Shown in pieces: positions 37,390 to 48,400 of a DNA stretch of 64,000 bases. Positions within the stretch are counted from its first letter, which is position 1. Each line of letters opens with the position of its first letter. Below the pieces are notes generated by a model. That model worked only from the letters and a program-made list of their open reading frames with translations. It was not told the origin of the DNA and made no database searches. A program made the position numbers and the translations under genes. This DNA is from Mactromeris polynyma (taxonomy: Eukaryota; Mollusca; Bivalvia; Venerida; Mactridae), in the NCBI GenBank assembly GCA_032209605.1, contig JASFXZ010000001.1, positions 27,842,619-27,906,618 of the forward strand, given 5' to 3'.

Positions 37390-37706
37390 CAGGCTGTCAA
37401 GTGGGCCCTACTTTTCCTACTTGCTCCCTAATTTTTCCGTACATTTTCTTGAAAGAGCCCAACTAACCCTACTTTTTTTCAAATCTGAGGCATTAACTCA
37501 AAAATAATGTTTTCATCACATGAAGCACGGAGGTCTAATCATGGAGAATGATGTACAGTGCAGTGAATTTTTACCATTTTTTAAAATTACAAAGAGATGG
37601 AAAAATCCCTACTATCCAAACTTTTAGGCAATAAAATCCTACGTTTGCTCTATTTTTTTTTGAACAAATAGTCCTACTTTTTGAAAAGAGGTCAGTTGAC
37701 AGCCTG
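37390..37706. mobile_element. 317-bp MITE with CAGGCTGTCAA ends
   Basis: CAGGCTGTCAAGTG at 37390 is matched in inverted form by CAGTTGACAGCCTG ending at 37706. The interior is rich in CCTACTTTT-type runs. Both ends are bordered by a run of six T. The CAG-start ends are suggestive of hAT, but an 8-bp duplication is not clear. It lies just beyond the TRIM stop codon and may be within its 3' UTR; an AATAAA on the minus strand sits at 37371–37376. Confidence 0.6.
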
Positions 37707-37892
37707 TTTTTTAAGAAAATTACCTTTGAACATTATCATTACAATAACATGCATTTTATATTGCGAGTAATCATAAACTACAATTGCTGGTAAATTGACA
37801 TCTGAGTTACTACATTAACCAGTTAATTGAATAATGTCATTCCACTTCAGAAAGTACTTAACACCTCTTAACAAAGTAACATTCCACTGATT

Positions 37893-39896
37893 CTAATCAA
37901 GCTTACACACTTGAATCATCCCAGATCTTCCACCAACCCACAATGTTCTGTTGTCCATTGCTACACTTTGTGGTCCTTCCACATCACACATAAGGTTGCT
38001 CATTAGATTTCCTTCTTGTCCAATCAAGCTTACGCAGTTGTTTTGCCAGTCAGTGATAATGATGTTGCCATGGCGATCAAAACAAACACCTAGAGGTTTA
38101 AAAATTTCATTCTCGTGCTCACCAGTGTATAAGGCTTTAACAAACTGACCCGTTGAGTCGGTAATCATTACACAACCATTTGTATGGTCAGAGATACAAA
38201 GAGCATTGGTTCCAGAATGAACATCTATACGAACCGGTGCCTGCACATTAAACCCTTGCTCTAAATCATCACCATTTTGGCTGAAAATCCTCACACATCC
38301 TTTCTTAGTATGGTAAACTGATGCATTCATTCCTAAAATCTCGGTGAAGCAAACGTATAACTCATTTTGCTGCTGATTTTCTTCTGTCTGCTCAAATCTT
38401 AACTGACCCATACAGATACCATGCGGAACATCTGGTAGGTCTGATAGGACTGTCTCGATCTCGCCCTCGGCTGTGACATGTTTAACCACTTGAGCATGTG
38501 GACAAGTTACATAGCAACCACCGTTCATGTCGGAACAAACATCTTCACAAACATCTCCAACATCCACCGTGGATACAATATCACCATAGCAACTCATTAA
38601 AGTCAGACGTCTGTGATCAAGCAATGAAATCCAGGCTTGATTATTACCAGTAGGGGCAATACCATACACATATCCTAAACCATCGTCGGAAGGAACAGTA
38701 AACAAATGAGCCGTTTCATGACTTCTGTTTGATTGGATAGAATATCCAGTTCCTGGTGCCTTGTAAGAAATCTGTGACTGGGGACGCTGGGCTCTATGTT
38801 CTGGCGTTTGAGAGATTTGGCCCATCATGGTATGTATCTGTCGTGTATCTATTGTCCCATACTCAAATTTCTTGGATGGACTCCCGTCAACAGCTTGGGA
38901 AGAACTTACAAAATCATTGTCAATTTTGTTCAGTTTTTCACCCAGAAAATTTCCTTTCTCCACAACAAGAACATCGTCATTACTATTTAGAAGTTGCAAA
39001 GCTTCCATGTTTACAGCTCTGTATGCATCATAATCCTTCCTCAAATGTTGTCCTTCTGTTTCATATTTACTTAAATAGTTACCGTAGTGAGATTTAAGAT
39101 CATTCTCGGCCTTTTTCTTCTCAAGCTCTATCTCAGAATGTATTTGAGAAGCCTGGTAATTTATTTTGTTCAATTCTTGGCTGAGTTCGAGTGGGTATTT
39201 GGCTTGTTTTGTCTCGAGCTCTTGTACTTTCATATGCAATTGTTCTCCGTGACTCATACTTTTCTGCATCAACTTATTCAACTTTCCTCTAACTTCTTTT
39301 GCTTCTTCAGAAATAGGTTTAGTTACATGATTTCCATGCTCCAATAATTTACATATCAGACACAGTATGACATTACATTTCTTGCAGATGAACTGTATTT
39401 CTTCACCTCTGTGCCTCCAGCAAAACTTATGTGACCTTGACCTTTCAGAATCAATTGAGTAGTCGGAATCATTTTGACCTTGTAAAGGAACAACATGTTG
39501 CCGATGGTAACGTGAAGCCTTCATCTTCAGATGAGCATTCGTGCAATTTTGGCATAAACTTTCCTCACACTGCATACATCGACTTGTTGCTAGGCGACCG
39601 TCAGAGCAGATGTCACAAAGTTTATTGAGTGCAGATTCAGCATGACCTGGACCTTTCATTGAATTATCTGCCGCATATCCATCGTTCTTCAAACTCCTCA
39701 TCACATCGTTGGGCAAATGCACAGCAGTTTTACAGATTGGACAACAATAGTTTGCCCTACCATATCGCGACATCTCTCGTCCGAGACAATCCAGACAAAA
39801 TGTATGAAAACAAGAAGACACCATCATTTCTGTAAATGTTTTCTGACAAATACTGCACACAAGTTGCTTTCCCGACACTGTCCTTGCTTCCGCCAT
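37893..39896 (-). CDS. TRIM-type E3 ubiquitin ligase: RING, two B-boxes, coiled coil, NHL-like propeller
   Basis: A single uninterrupted exon of 667 codons. The start ATG sits in a good context (A at −3, G at +4). The RING is C3HC4 with Cys14, Cys17, Cys29, His31, Cys34, Cys37, Cys52 and Cys55 all present. A first B-box follows at about 94–135 (CDIC…CMQC…CQNC) and a second at about 157–197 (CWRH…CKKC…CLIC…H). A Lys/Glu-rich coiled coil spans about 200–290. The C-terminal third (about 395–667) carries repeats such as GNIIITDWQNNCVSLIG, typical of NHL-type six-bladed propellers. This is the TRIM2/3/32/56/71 architecture, which forms large lineage-specific families in molluscs, often intronless. 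RING-TRIM proteins transfer ubiquitin, and the propeller binds substrate or RNA. The exact orthologue and target are not determinable. The lack of introns, next to intron-rich neighbours, suggests a retrocopy origin. Confidence 0.92.
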   Translation of the reverse strand: MAEARTVSGKQLVCSICQKTFTEMMVSSCFHTFCLDCLGREMSRYGRANYCCPICKTAVHLPNDVMRSLKNDGYAADNSMKGPGHAESALNKLCDICSDGRLATSRCMQCEESLCQNCTNAHLKMKASRYHRQHVVPLQGQNDSDYSIDSERSRSHKFCWRHRGEEIQFICKKCNVILCLICKLLEHGNHVTKPISEEAKEVRGKLNKLMQKSMSHGEQLHMKVQELETKQAKYPLELSQELNKINYQASQIHSEIELEKKKAENDLKSHYGNYLSKYETEGQHLRKDYDAYRAVNMEALQLLNSNDDVLVVEKGNFLGEKLNKIDNDFVSSSQAVDGSPSKKFEYGTIDTRQIHTMMGQISQTPEHRAQRPQSQISYKAPGTGYSIQSNRSHETAHLFTVPSDDGLGYVYGIAPTGNNQAWISLLDHRRLTLMSCYGDIVSTVDVGDVCEDVCSDMNGGCYVTCPHAQVVKHVTAEGEIETVLSDLPDVPHGICMGQLRFEQTEENQQQNELYVCFTEILGMNASVYHTKKGCVRIFSQNGDDLEQGFNVQAPVRIDVHSGTNALCISDHTNGCVMITDSTGQFVKALYTGEHENEIFKPLGVCFDRHGNIIITDWQNNCVSLIGQEGNLMSNLMCDVEGPQSVAMDNRTLWVGGRSGMIQVCKLD

Positions 39897-40831
39897 TTTG
39901 TATGATTAATATTCCAGCAACTAAATCAATTCTGAATATTCAGTAAGTATTCTCCACACCATCATGGTCTGTCAAAATTCAGGTAAGTTTTTAGTAATTA
40001 CACACTTGTTGAGTATAAATGTACTACATGTACTATTTTGTTAGAAAAGTTCTCAATTTTTCAGTAGAGTGTGAAATGCCATCTCATTTATTACTTGCAC
40101 AATGTAGTTACTGGTACAAAATCAGTTTTAATTATCCATTAGCTGTCTATAGTAACTCACTGGAGAAATTCATGAGAGACTTGAAAGTATTTAACCAATC
40201 TTCTAATATTTTGGGAATATTCCATCTCTTAAACGCAGTTAAAACTGCTTCACATATTCATGACTTCCACTAATGGGTTAAAATTTATGTACAGATGTAT
40301 TCAATGATTTTGAAATTTTGCTTTCAATAAATTTCACCAAGAATATTATAAGACCGATAATTTAAATTTGATATTTTAAATGTATGTGTTCAATTAAATA
40401 TTTACTTACTTCAATAAATATATATTAAAATAAAAGGTTGGCATAAAAATGCTGTAACTCACGGTTGTTAAAATATTCAGTTACAATACTTTTGCACCAA
40501 ATCCTTAATATGATTTACATTTATCGGGCATCAATTGAATTCATATTAAATCATGCTTACATCTCTATCAATGCTTTACCGCTGGTGTATAGATATGTAA
40601 AGGTTAGAATAAACGAATCCTAGCCTCTGTATGAATACATCCATTAAAGCTACAGTTGTATTCAAAACTATTTCGGCAAAAGTAAACAAAGTTGTGAATA
40701 CAACTTGCACATTGAGAAATGGGTTCATGACTAGGATAAATCCACCCTGATTTGTCATTCCAAGGCCGTCCTATAACAAATTTGAGTGCAATTAACCATA
40801 TTGCTTAAAGTGTAGTATCAGGCATACATAA
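39897..40831. other. TRIM upstream region
   Basis: AT-rich, with short frames only. It should contain the TRIM promoter and 5' UTR (minus strand), but no clear core promoter element was recognised. Confidence 0.5.
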
Positions 40832-42475
40832 CCAATGCAGACACAGACATATAAACCATACATGTCCGGGATGCAGACACTGACATAAACCATACATGTC
40901 CGGGATGCAGACACAGACATATAAACCATACATGTCCGAGATGCAGACACAGACATATAAACCATACATGTCCGGGATGCAGACACTGACATAAACCATA
41001 CATGTCCGTGATGCAGACACAGACATATAAACCATACATGTCCATGATACAGACACAGACATATAAACCATACATGTCCGTGATGCAGACACAGACATAT
41101 AAACCATACATGTCCATGATACAGACACAGACATATAAACCATACATGTCCGTGATGCAGACACAGACATATAAACCATACATGTCCGTGATACAGACAC
41201 CGACATATAAACCATACATGTCTGTGATACAGACACATACATATAAACCATACATGTCTGTGATACAGACACCAACATATAAACCATACATGTCCATGAT
41301 GCAGACACAGACATATAAACCATACATGTCCGTGATGCAGACACAGACATATAATCCATACATGTCTGTGATACAGACACCAACATATAAACCATACATG
41401 TCCATGATACAGACACCGACATATAAACCATACATGTCCGTGTTGCAGACACAGACATATAAACCATACATGTCCATGATACAGACACAGACATATAAAC
41501 CATACATGTCCGTGATACAGACACAGACATATAAACCATACATGTCTGTGATACAGACACAGACATATAAACCATACATGTCCGTGATGCAGACACAGAC
41601 ATATAAACCATACATGTCCGTGATACAGACACAGACATATAAACCATACATGTCTGTGATGCAGACACCAACATATAAACCATACATGTCCATGATACAG
41701 ACACAGACATATAAACCATACATGTCTGTGATGCAGACACCAACATATAAACCATACATGTCCATGATGCAGACACAGACATATAAACCATACATGTCCA
41801 TGATACAGACACAGACATATAAACTATACATGTCCATGATACAGACACAGACATATAAACCATACATGTCCATGATACAGACACAGACATATAAACCATA
41901 CATGTCCATGATACAGACACAGACATATAAACCATACATGTCCATGATGCAGACACAGACATATAAACCATACATGTCCATGATGCAGACACAGACATAT
42001 AAACCATACATGTCCATGATGCAGACACAGACGTATAAACCATACATGTCCATGATGCAGACACAGACATATAAACCATACATGTCCGTGATGCAGACAC
42101 AGACATATAAACCATACATGTCCGTGATGCAGACACAGACATATAAACCATACATGTCCGTGATGCAGACACTGACATATAAACCATACATGTCCGTGAT
42201 GCAGACACTGACATATAAACCATACATGTCCATGATGCAGACACAGACATATAGTGATACAGACACAGACATATAAACCATACATGTCCATGATACAGAC
42301 ATATAAACCATACATGTCCGTGATGCAGACACAGACATATAAACCATACATGTCCGTGATGCAGACACAGACATATAAACCATACATGTCCATGATGCAG
42401 ACACAGACATATAAACCATACATGTCTGTGATGCAGACACTGACATATAAACCATACATGTCCGGGATGCAGACA
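40832..42475. repeat. 36-bp minisatellite, about 45 copies
   Basis: Units of 36 bp built from CATGTCCGTGATGCAGACAC and AGACATATAAACCATA. A few units are shortened, and the left end has units lacking two bases. Because the period equals 12 codons and the unit has no stop in several frames, open frames of 424 codons (plus; unit MSVMQTQTYKPY) and 552–567 codons (minus) run through it. No flanking exon, start context or domain supports translation, so I treat them as artefacts. Unit variants (GTGATG, ATGATA, ACCAACA) are intermixed. Confidence 0.95.
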
Positions 42476-42640
42476 ATAAAAACGTTCACCATTTTTATTT
42501 TTGGACAAAAATGAATTGCAAGCGAGCCATTAACACCTATAGTAGAGTGAAGAAGTAGATTTTCAATTGCGTTTAACCCAAAATAATTTGAGAGTATGCA
42601 GATAAAGTTTAATGGACAATTTCAGTTTTGATTTTTTAAA

Positions 42641-43215
42641 ATGGTCAAACTGAAGGTCTGAATGCAGCTATGGTTACACCTACTATGGTTACACCTGCTA
42701 TGGTTACACCTGCTATGATCTCACCTGCTATGGTTACACCTACTATGATCTCACCTGCTATGGTTACACCTACTATGATCTCACCTGCTATGGTTACACC
42801 TGCTATGATCTCACCTGCCATGGTTACACCTGCTATGATCTCACCTGCTATGGTTACACCTACTATGGTTACACCTGCTATGGTTACACCTGCTATGGTT
42901 ACACCTGCTATGGTTACACCTGCTATGGTTACACCTACTATGGTTACACCTACTATGATCTCACCTGCTATGGTTACACCTGCTATGATCTCACCTGCTA
43001 TGGTTACACCTACTATGATCTCACCTGCTATGATCTCACCTGCTATGGTTACACCTGCTATGGTTACACCTACTATGGTTACACCTGCTATGGTTACACC
43101 TGCTATGATCTCACCTGCTATGGTCAAACTGAAGGTCTGAATGCTGCTATGGTTACACCTGCTATGGTTACACCTACTATGGTTACACCTGCTATGATCT
43201 CACCTGCTATGGTCA
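42641..43215. repeat. 15-bp minisatellite with a repeated 29-bp boundary
   Basis: About 35 units of ATGGTTACACCTGCT, or the variant ATGATCTCACCTGCT, with a 15-bp period. A distinct 29-bp segment starting ATGGTCAAACTGAAGGTCTG occurs at 42641 and again at 43120, marking a larger duplicated block of about 480 bp. Open frames on both strands (156 and 160 codons) are products of the five-codon period. Confidence 0.95.
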
Positions 43216-43292
43216 CAACCAAACATTCTCATAGGACTCTGGTACTCTCTATCCGAGAAGTACACTCAAGAGTGATTCAAATAAGCATAATA

Positions 43293-43462
43293 CAGTAAAA
43301 CCTCAATAAAAAGACCACCCTTGGAACCCTTGAAAACTGGTCTTCTTATTGAGATGGTCTTAATATTGAGGTTGAATAAAATGCAAAACTTGAACTTGAA
43401 GTGTGTTCTTAATTTTGGAGGTGGTCTTATTATTAAGGCTGTCTTTAAGTGAGGTTTAACTG
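43293..43462. mobile_element. 170-bp TA-flanked MITE (Tc1/mariner-type)
   Basis: It begins CAGTAAAACCTCA and ends with the inverted TGAGGTTTAACTG, with TA immediately outside both ends (43291–43292, 43463–43464). Subterminal copies of AAGACCACC also face each other. The TA duplication and CAGT ends fit a Tc1/mariner or pogo-derived MITE. Non-coding. Confidence 0.75.
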
Positions 43463-43628
43463 TATATACTTTCATCTCAATCATGGAGTTTAGATCAACT
43501 GGTTTTGTACACAATTCATATTTTTGGGATTAATTAGGAAATATACTGTACTTCTAGGGTAGCATAAGCATTTGCAAATATTTAAAAAAAGAAAGAAGTG
43601 AACACATATTGATATGCAATCAAAATAT

Positions 43629-45416
43629 TTTATTACCTTTTTATCATAAACATGACTGAAATGATATTAACACTTAGAAATAAACAAAATTTCACACAAA
43701 ACACTACGATGACTCTACAAATGACATGTGAGGGAAAAATTAAGTCGTGACCACTAGTTATTTTGTTATTGCCATGACTTGTAGGACCTAATAATTCATG
43801 GCCACAAGTTAAATAACAAATTGTCATAGTTAATTGCCATGACTTTGTGACTCTTGGCCATGACTTAATATTCCATGACCACAAATTAATCAACTAATTG
43901 TCATGACTTGGTAACTTGTGACCTTGACTACATAATCGTTGACCATGTTTTCTCCACATTTCACCTCTAAGACAAGGTAGAACACACACCGACACAAACA
44001 GAATACAATATGTCACTAAATATTGCTACATAACATACGTACAACACTGAAACAAGAAAAAAGACAGTTCTAACATTGAGACTAAATTTCCCTGGTACCA
44101 ATGAAAAAAAGTACAAACTGAGCTACCAAAGCATGGTCTGAGGACTTTTACTTGATTTTGATCTCCAAGCTCTTAATCTCGTTTTTCACTTCGAACACTC
44201 TCAACTTAATTGAGAAGAATCACTGTATCCTATATCAATCTGATTAACATCATTTCAACGTTACGTACGCTATTGCTATGCATGTAACCTCTAAGGAAGA
44301 TTGTGCACTTCAGTCAGATTGTATCCTGTATGTGATGATATTAATCTGAATGGTTACTTAACAAATAGCAGAAGTTGAGAATGAACAATGAGATTCAGGC
44401 AGGGCACCAGTTCTCAAGGAGTATTACCTTAGATCCATACAGTATTCATTTCGGTAGTAAAAAGATAGGGGCAAGAGACCTTGCAGAAAATATCATGTTT
44501 TTTTATCCAGTCATCACTGACATCCAAACACAAGTAAAATTGCAAAATATGAAAAAGTGCAAACATTTTTCAAGAAAATAAAGGAATAGTATATGGAAAG
44601 TTGGGCAAATAGTTTTTTTTGACTTCTATTGTTATTGTTTGAAAGAAGACATTGCAAAGAGTACTATAATTGGTCTTTTCTGTGAAAAAAAATGGAATTA
44701 CAAACACAACACCAACAGAAGAGATGTCAATATTAACAGAGTTCTCCACGTGTTTGGCTGTCTGAGAAGTCTGGTAAAAGAATATTAAGTCTGGTACAAA
44801 ACAAGGAAATTTTTCATTAACTTTTTTCTGTACAGTTAAGCCTAGCACTACACGGACAACCAAGTATCAATTAAAGGGATATAACAGCAACATTTAAATA
44901 GTATTAAATAAATAAGACAGTAACATGTAAAAAGATCCATGCCACAAAATTAACAATGTGTACATAATTATACAGTATTTATACCACTGTAGTATTAAGA
45001 GATAAACATTACCAATTAAATATCATTAAATGCATTTAAAACATTATTGTGTAAAAATCATCAAAGTCAAATACTTATATATGGCGTTTTACATATCTGC
45101 ATTTCCTGAAACCACCTGAAAAATGATGGGATGGTAAGCAGTGACTTGTTTTTGTACTTTTTTATACAATTGTATTGGGACAAAGATTTCGGTCGATCAG
45201 GTTACAAAAAACTGATATGTTTTTAGCTTAATGAAATCATGGCACAATAGAAAGTCATACTTTTCCTAAAATAAATTTTGAAATATAAAATTTCCACAGA
45301 ACAAAATTTTTAAACACTGATCATAACAACAAAAAAAGTTTGAATGACAGAATGGAAGAAAACTTGAAATCTGATGCAAGATGTCCCTGTGACATGTAAA
45401 CACTTTGTTGTTAACG
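43629..45416 (-). other. Probable STAG 3' UTR with poly(A) signal
   Basis: Follows the proposed STAG terminal stop (45417–45419) on the minus strand. The complement of 43629–43634 is AATAAA. At about 43745–43945 there is a diverged series of CATGACTT/TGACCA motifs every 40–60 bp. The extent depends on the terminal exon call and is uncertain. Confidence 0.4.
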
Positions 45417-45443
45417 TCAATACCCTGGCTGCCCGTAGTCAGA
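45417..45443 (-). CDS. STAG: Proposed terminal coding exon of STAG (8 codons and stop)
   Basis: A strong acceptor (polypyrimidine TATTTTATTCTTCATTTCAG) precedes SDYGQPGY and TGA in phase 0, matching the phase-0 donor GTAAGT after 48548. If that donor is not used, exon 48835 reads on for ten codons to a stop at 48518–48520. The spliced form is favoured because the GTAAGT donor is consensus, but intermediate exons cannot be excluded. Confidence 0.5.
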   Translation of the reverse strand, partial: SDYGQPGY

Positions 45444-48400
45444 CTGAAATGAAGAATAAAATAATATAATAGATGATGTAATGTATACAAATACTGCAAG
45501 GCCGTCCTTAGAAAAGTGTTTGTTTGCAGTCAGGGGTGTCAATACAGGCTGGTAAAATTACCCAATAACTGAACCATCATAATTAGGTGGAGTACCCCTC
45601 CCCCCAGATCACCACCTACTATTGACGATTTCCCTGCTACATAAAACTGACAACCCTGGTGCTGGTGACCCAGACCAATCTATCAAAATTGACTCAGACA
45701 CAGGTTTTGTTGGGTTCTTAATAATTATACAGTTAAACTTCGATAACTCCAGGACGCTGGGGTCCATCCGAAAAGCTTGAATAACCCGATGTTTCGAGTG
45801 ACCCAGAGTTTCCATCATGTCCTTTTAGTGTTTTTTTATGAAATGTCGTATTTTCATAGTTTTTTACACTTGTACCAGTTGTTTCATATTTGTTTCATAA
45901 TAATATATCATATTTCTAATCACTACATTTCCTCATTAAAATAAAAGTAAAGTCAAATTCTTATTAAATACGTAGTATACTATTAGTATTATTGTTGTTT
46001 TACAGACGAAATAAAGTTCATGAATATACGTTTTCAAACCGGTTGTTTGTTCACGCTTGCACCGTTATATTTATGCGTCGTGGAAATCGCTCCTAAATTG
46101 AAAGGTTAAAGATCTCATAATTAATTTTTCATAATTATTTTCTCACCATTATCGTCTCAAATGGCCTTTTTAAATGATATCTGTATCTTTTGTGCGAAAC
46201 TGCGATAATCGTTTTTCAGACCTCAATACTTGTCCTTTCGACCATGATTTTGCAAGTTGTACAACTCACGAAAATCTTAACACTGTTTCATTTTTTGTTT
46301 ATTTGGAGCTCCCATTCGAACAATGTGTGAAAATGTGTCCTCGAGTTACCAGTAAGCTATTGTGTATAGTTTGTGTACTGGGGACCGACAAGGGTGCTCG
46401 AGCTCTCAACTTATTTCTGCTTGAGTTATCGGCAGTATATATTATATGAAAATAGGAGAAATAATGTCCGGGACTCTGCCATTTCCTCGACAAATCCTGA
46501 GTTCTCGAGTTCTCGCCTGTTTGAGTTATCGAAGTTTAACTGTATGAAGATTTTTTTGTCTAAAAATAAAATATCCATCAATCAACCACCCCCAGAAATT
46601 ATGGGTATGGACACGGCAAACACAACAAGTATTAAAGGCCAACATGATACAGAGAATACGTATAGAGTGAAAGTTAATTATAATTGAATAGAAATTTCTT
46701 TTTTGCAATTATGCAAATAAAAAAATGTCACATAGAGCCAAAGATTTTTTTTCTTGGAAAAGACTAGAGAAGCTGATATGGAACTTTCCCATTTCATAAT
46801 TACGATTTCTTGTTGGATTATTTTCAACATTCATTAATACCACATCAATTTGGATGCCATCATAAGGCAATGATAACAAACAAATTAATTTCCTATCAAT
46901 CAAATACCAATATAATAACAATCAAAACATTACACTAACTCGGCAAATAAATGCAATCATCTACAGTAGGAGTTTTCTACTGCCTTCAAAATACAGATGA
47001 AACCAGACATTTGCCAAAAATGTGAATTCCAGGGGTATAGAGGGAACATTTAGATCCATTGAAGTTCAGTCGGAGATGGTATTTGCCACAAAACCATTCA
47101 TTTTCAAAAAGTTTCCTATTCTTAAAATTTGAAAATTGCAGCAACATTAAAAAAATTATAAAATCTGTTAATGGCAAAATCTTAAGCTTTTATTGATTTA
47201 CAAACATGGTAGACTATGGCTTTGCACACATCTCTGAAAATCACAGAACCATATTATGTTCCAGAAAGTTGGAAAACACAACATACTTTGCCTTCAAGCT
47301 AATTTCTTCACAATGTAAATGCATAATCTTACGCTAAGCAAGGTCAAAGTAAATATTAACATGTTCATCATCTTTGTCCACATTCCTACTTATCACGCTA
47401 CCTCATCATTGTAGTGAGAACATCGATAAAAACATCTTTTAAAACATTAAGTCACAAGCATCTTTGATGAACTGGTTTGTGACTTGATGCAATTGCTTCT
47501 ATATTTGTGACAAAGAATTAATAATACAGCAGTTGTCAGTAAAACTTAGAACCAAACCAACCCTTACAATTAACCCCCATTCATTTTTTATAATGCTATC
47601 CTGACAGTCAGATATATTGATCTCTGTCCCTATTCTAATTTGTGAAAAAACAAAACTAGAGGTGTTCATATGATACGGATGCCCCTTGCCCCTTTTCCAT
47701 TGGAAAATCTCTGCAATGTAATTTATCATAAAAAAAGAAGTAAACATTACGATAACTTACACATTTACAGAAAATAGCAAAAATAGTAACAATATGCAGA
47801 CAAATCATATAAAGTTTTACAACAAAAATTCAAACAAAATATTACAGAATGTAAAGAATTAGCAGAGATGTCACTAGTAAGTGATGCATGCCCCTGAAGT
47901 GGAGAGTCCTTGTCTGTGACCTTAACCAGCCTGTGACTGTGACCAGGCTGTAACCTTGAACAGCCTGTGACCTTGACCAGCCTGTGACCGTGACCAGATT
48001 GTGACCTTGACCAGCCTGTGACTGTGACCAGCCTGTGACCAGCCTGTGACCGTGACCAGACTGTGACCTTAATCAAGGAGGTACAGGCCTGAATCTTAAG
48101 TGCAACAAACCTCATCAAATTTAATGTTTGTGTAAAGTTTCATAGGAATCCAATGAAATGTTTTAAAGTTATTAAAATTGAGACAAGAAGCACTTCGAAT
48201 GAATAACCAGGACAAACTTACATACAGTATAATTACTATGTACCTCCCTTTGGGGGGCAACAAAGATATTTGCCATTCAAGATTTTGTTATCAAGATGAA
48301 CAGAGAAAAATAGTACAAAAATATAAAAACCATACACACACAAATGTAACATACTGAAAAATAAATTATTCAAAAACCCACATAAAAACAATACTAAAAT

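Noticed and set aside
37951..39905. Several plus-strand frames of 60–113 codons
   Set aside because: Antisense shadows of the TRIM coding exon.
40805..42508. Minus-strand frames of 552 and 567 codons and a 424-codon plus frame
   Set aside because: All follow from a stop-free 36-bp period; overlapping frames on both strands show equal 'coding' quality.
42645..43140. MVTPAMISPA-type and MTIAGEI-type repeat proteins
   Set aside because: Five-codon period of a 15-bp satellite, open on both strands.
40832..43215. CRISPR-like array
   Set aside because: The repeats are contiguous with no unique spacers, and the DNA is clearly eukaryotic.
47641..47710. A third copy of the GGGGCATCCGTGTCC tail (complement)
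   Set aside because: Only the GGGGCATCCGTATC part matches; too short to assign to the interspersed family.
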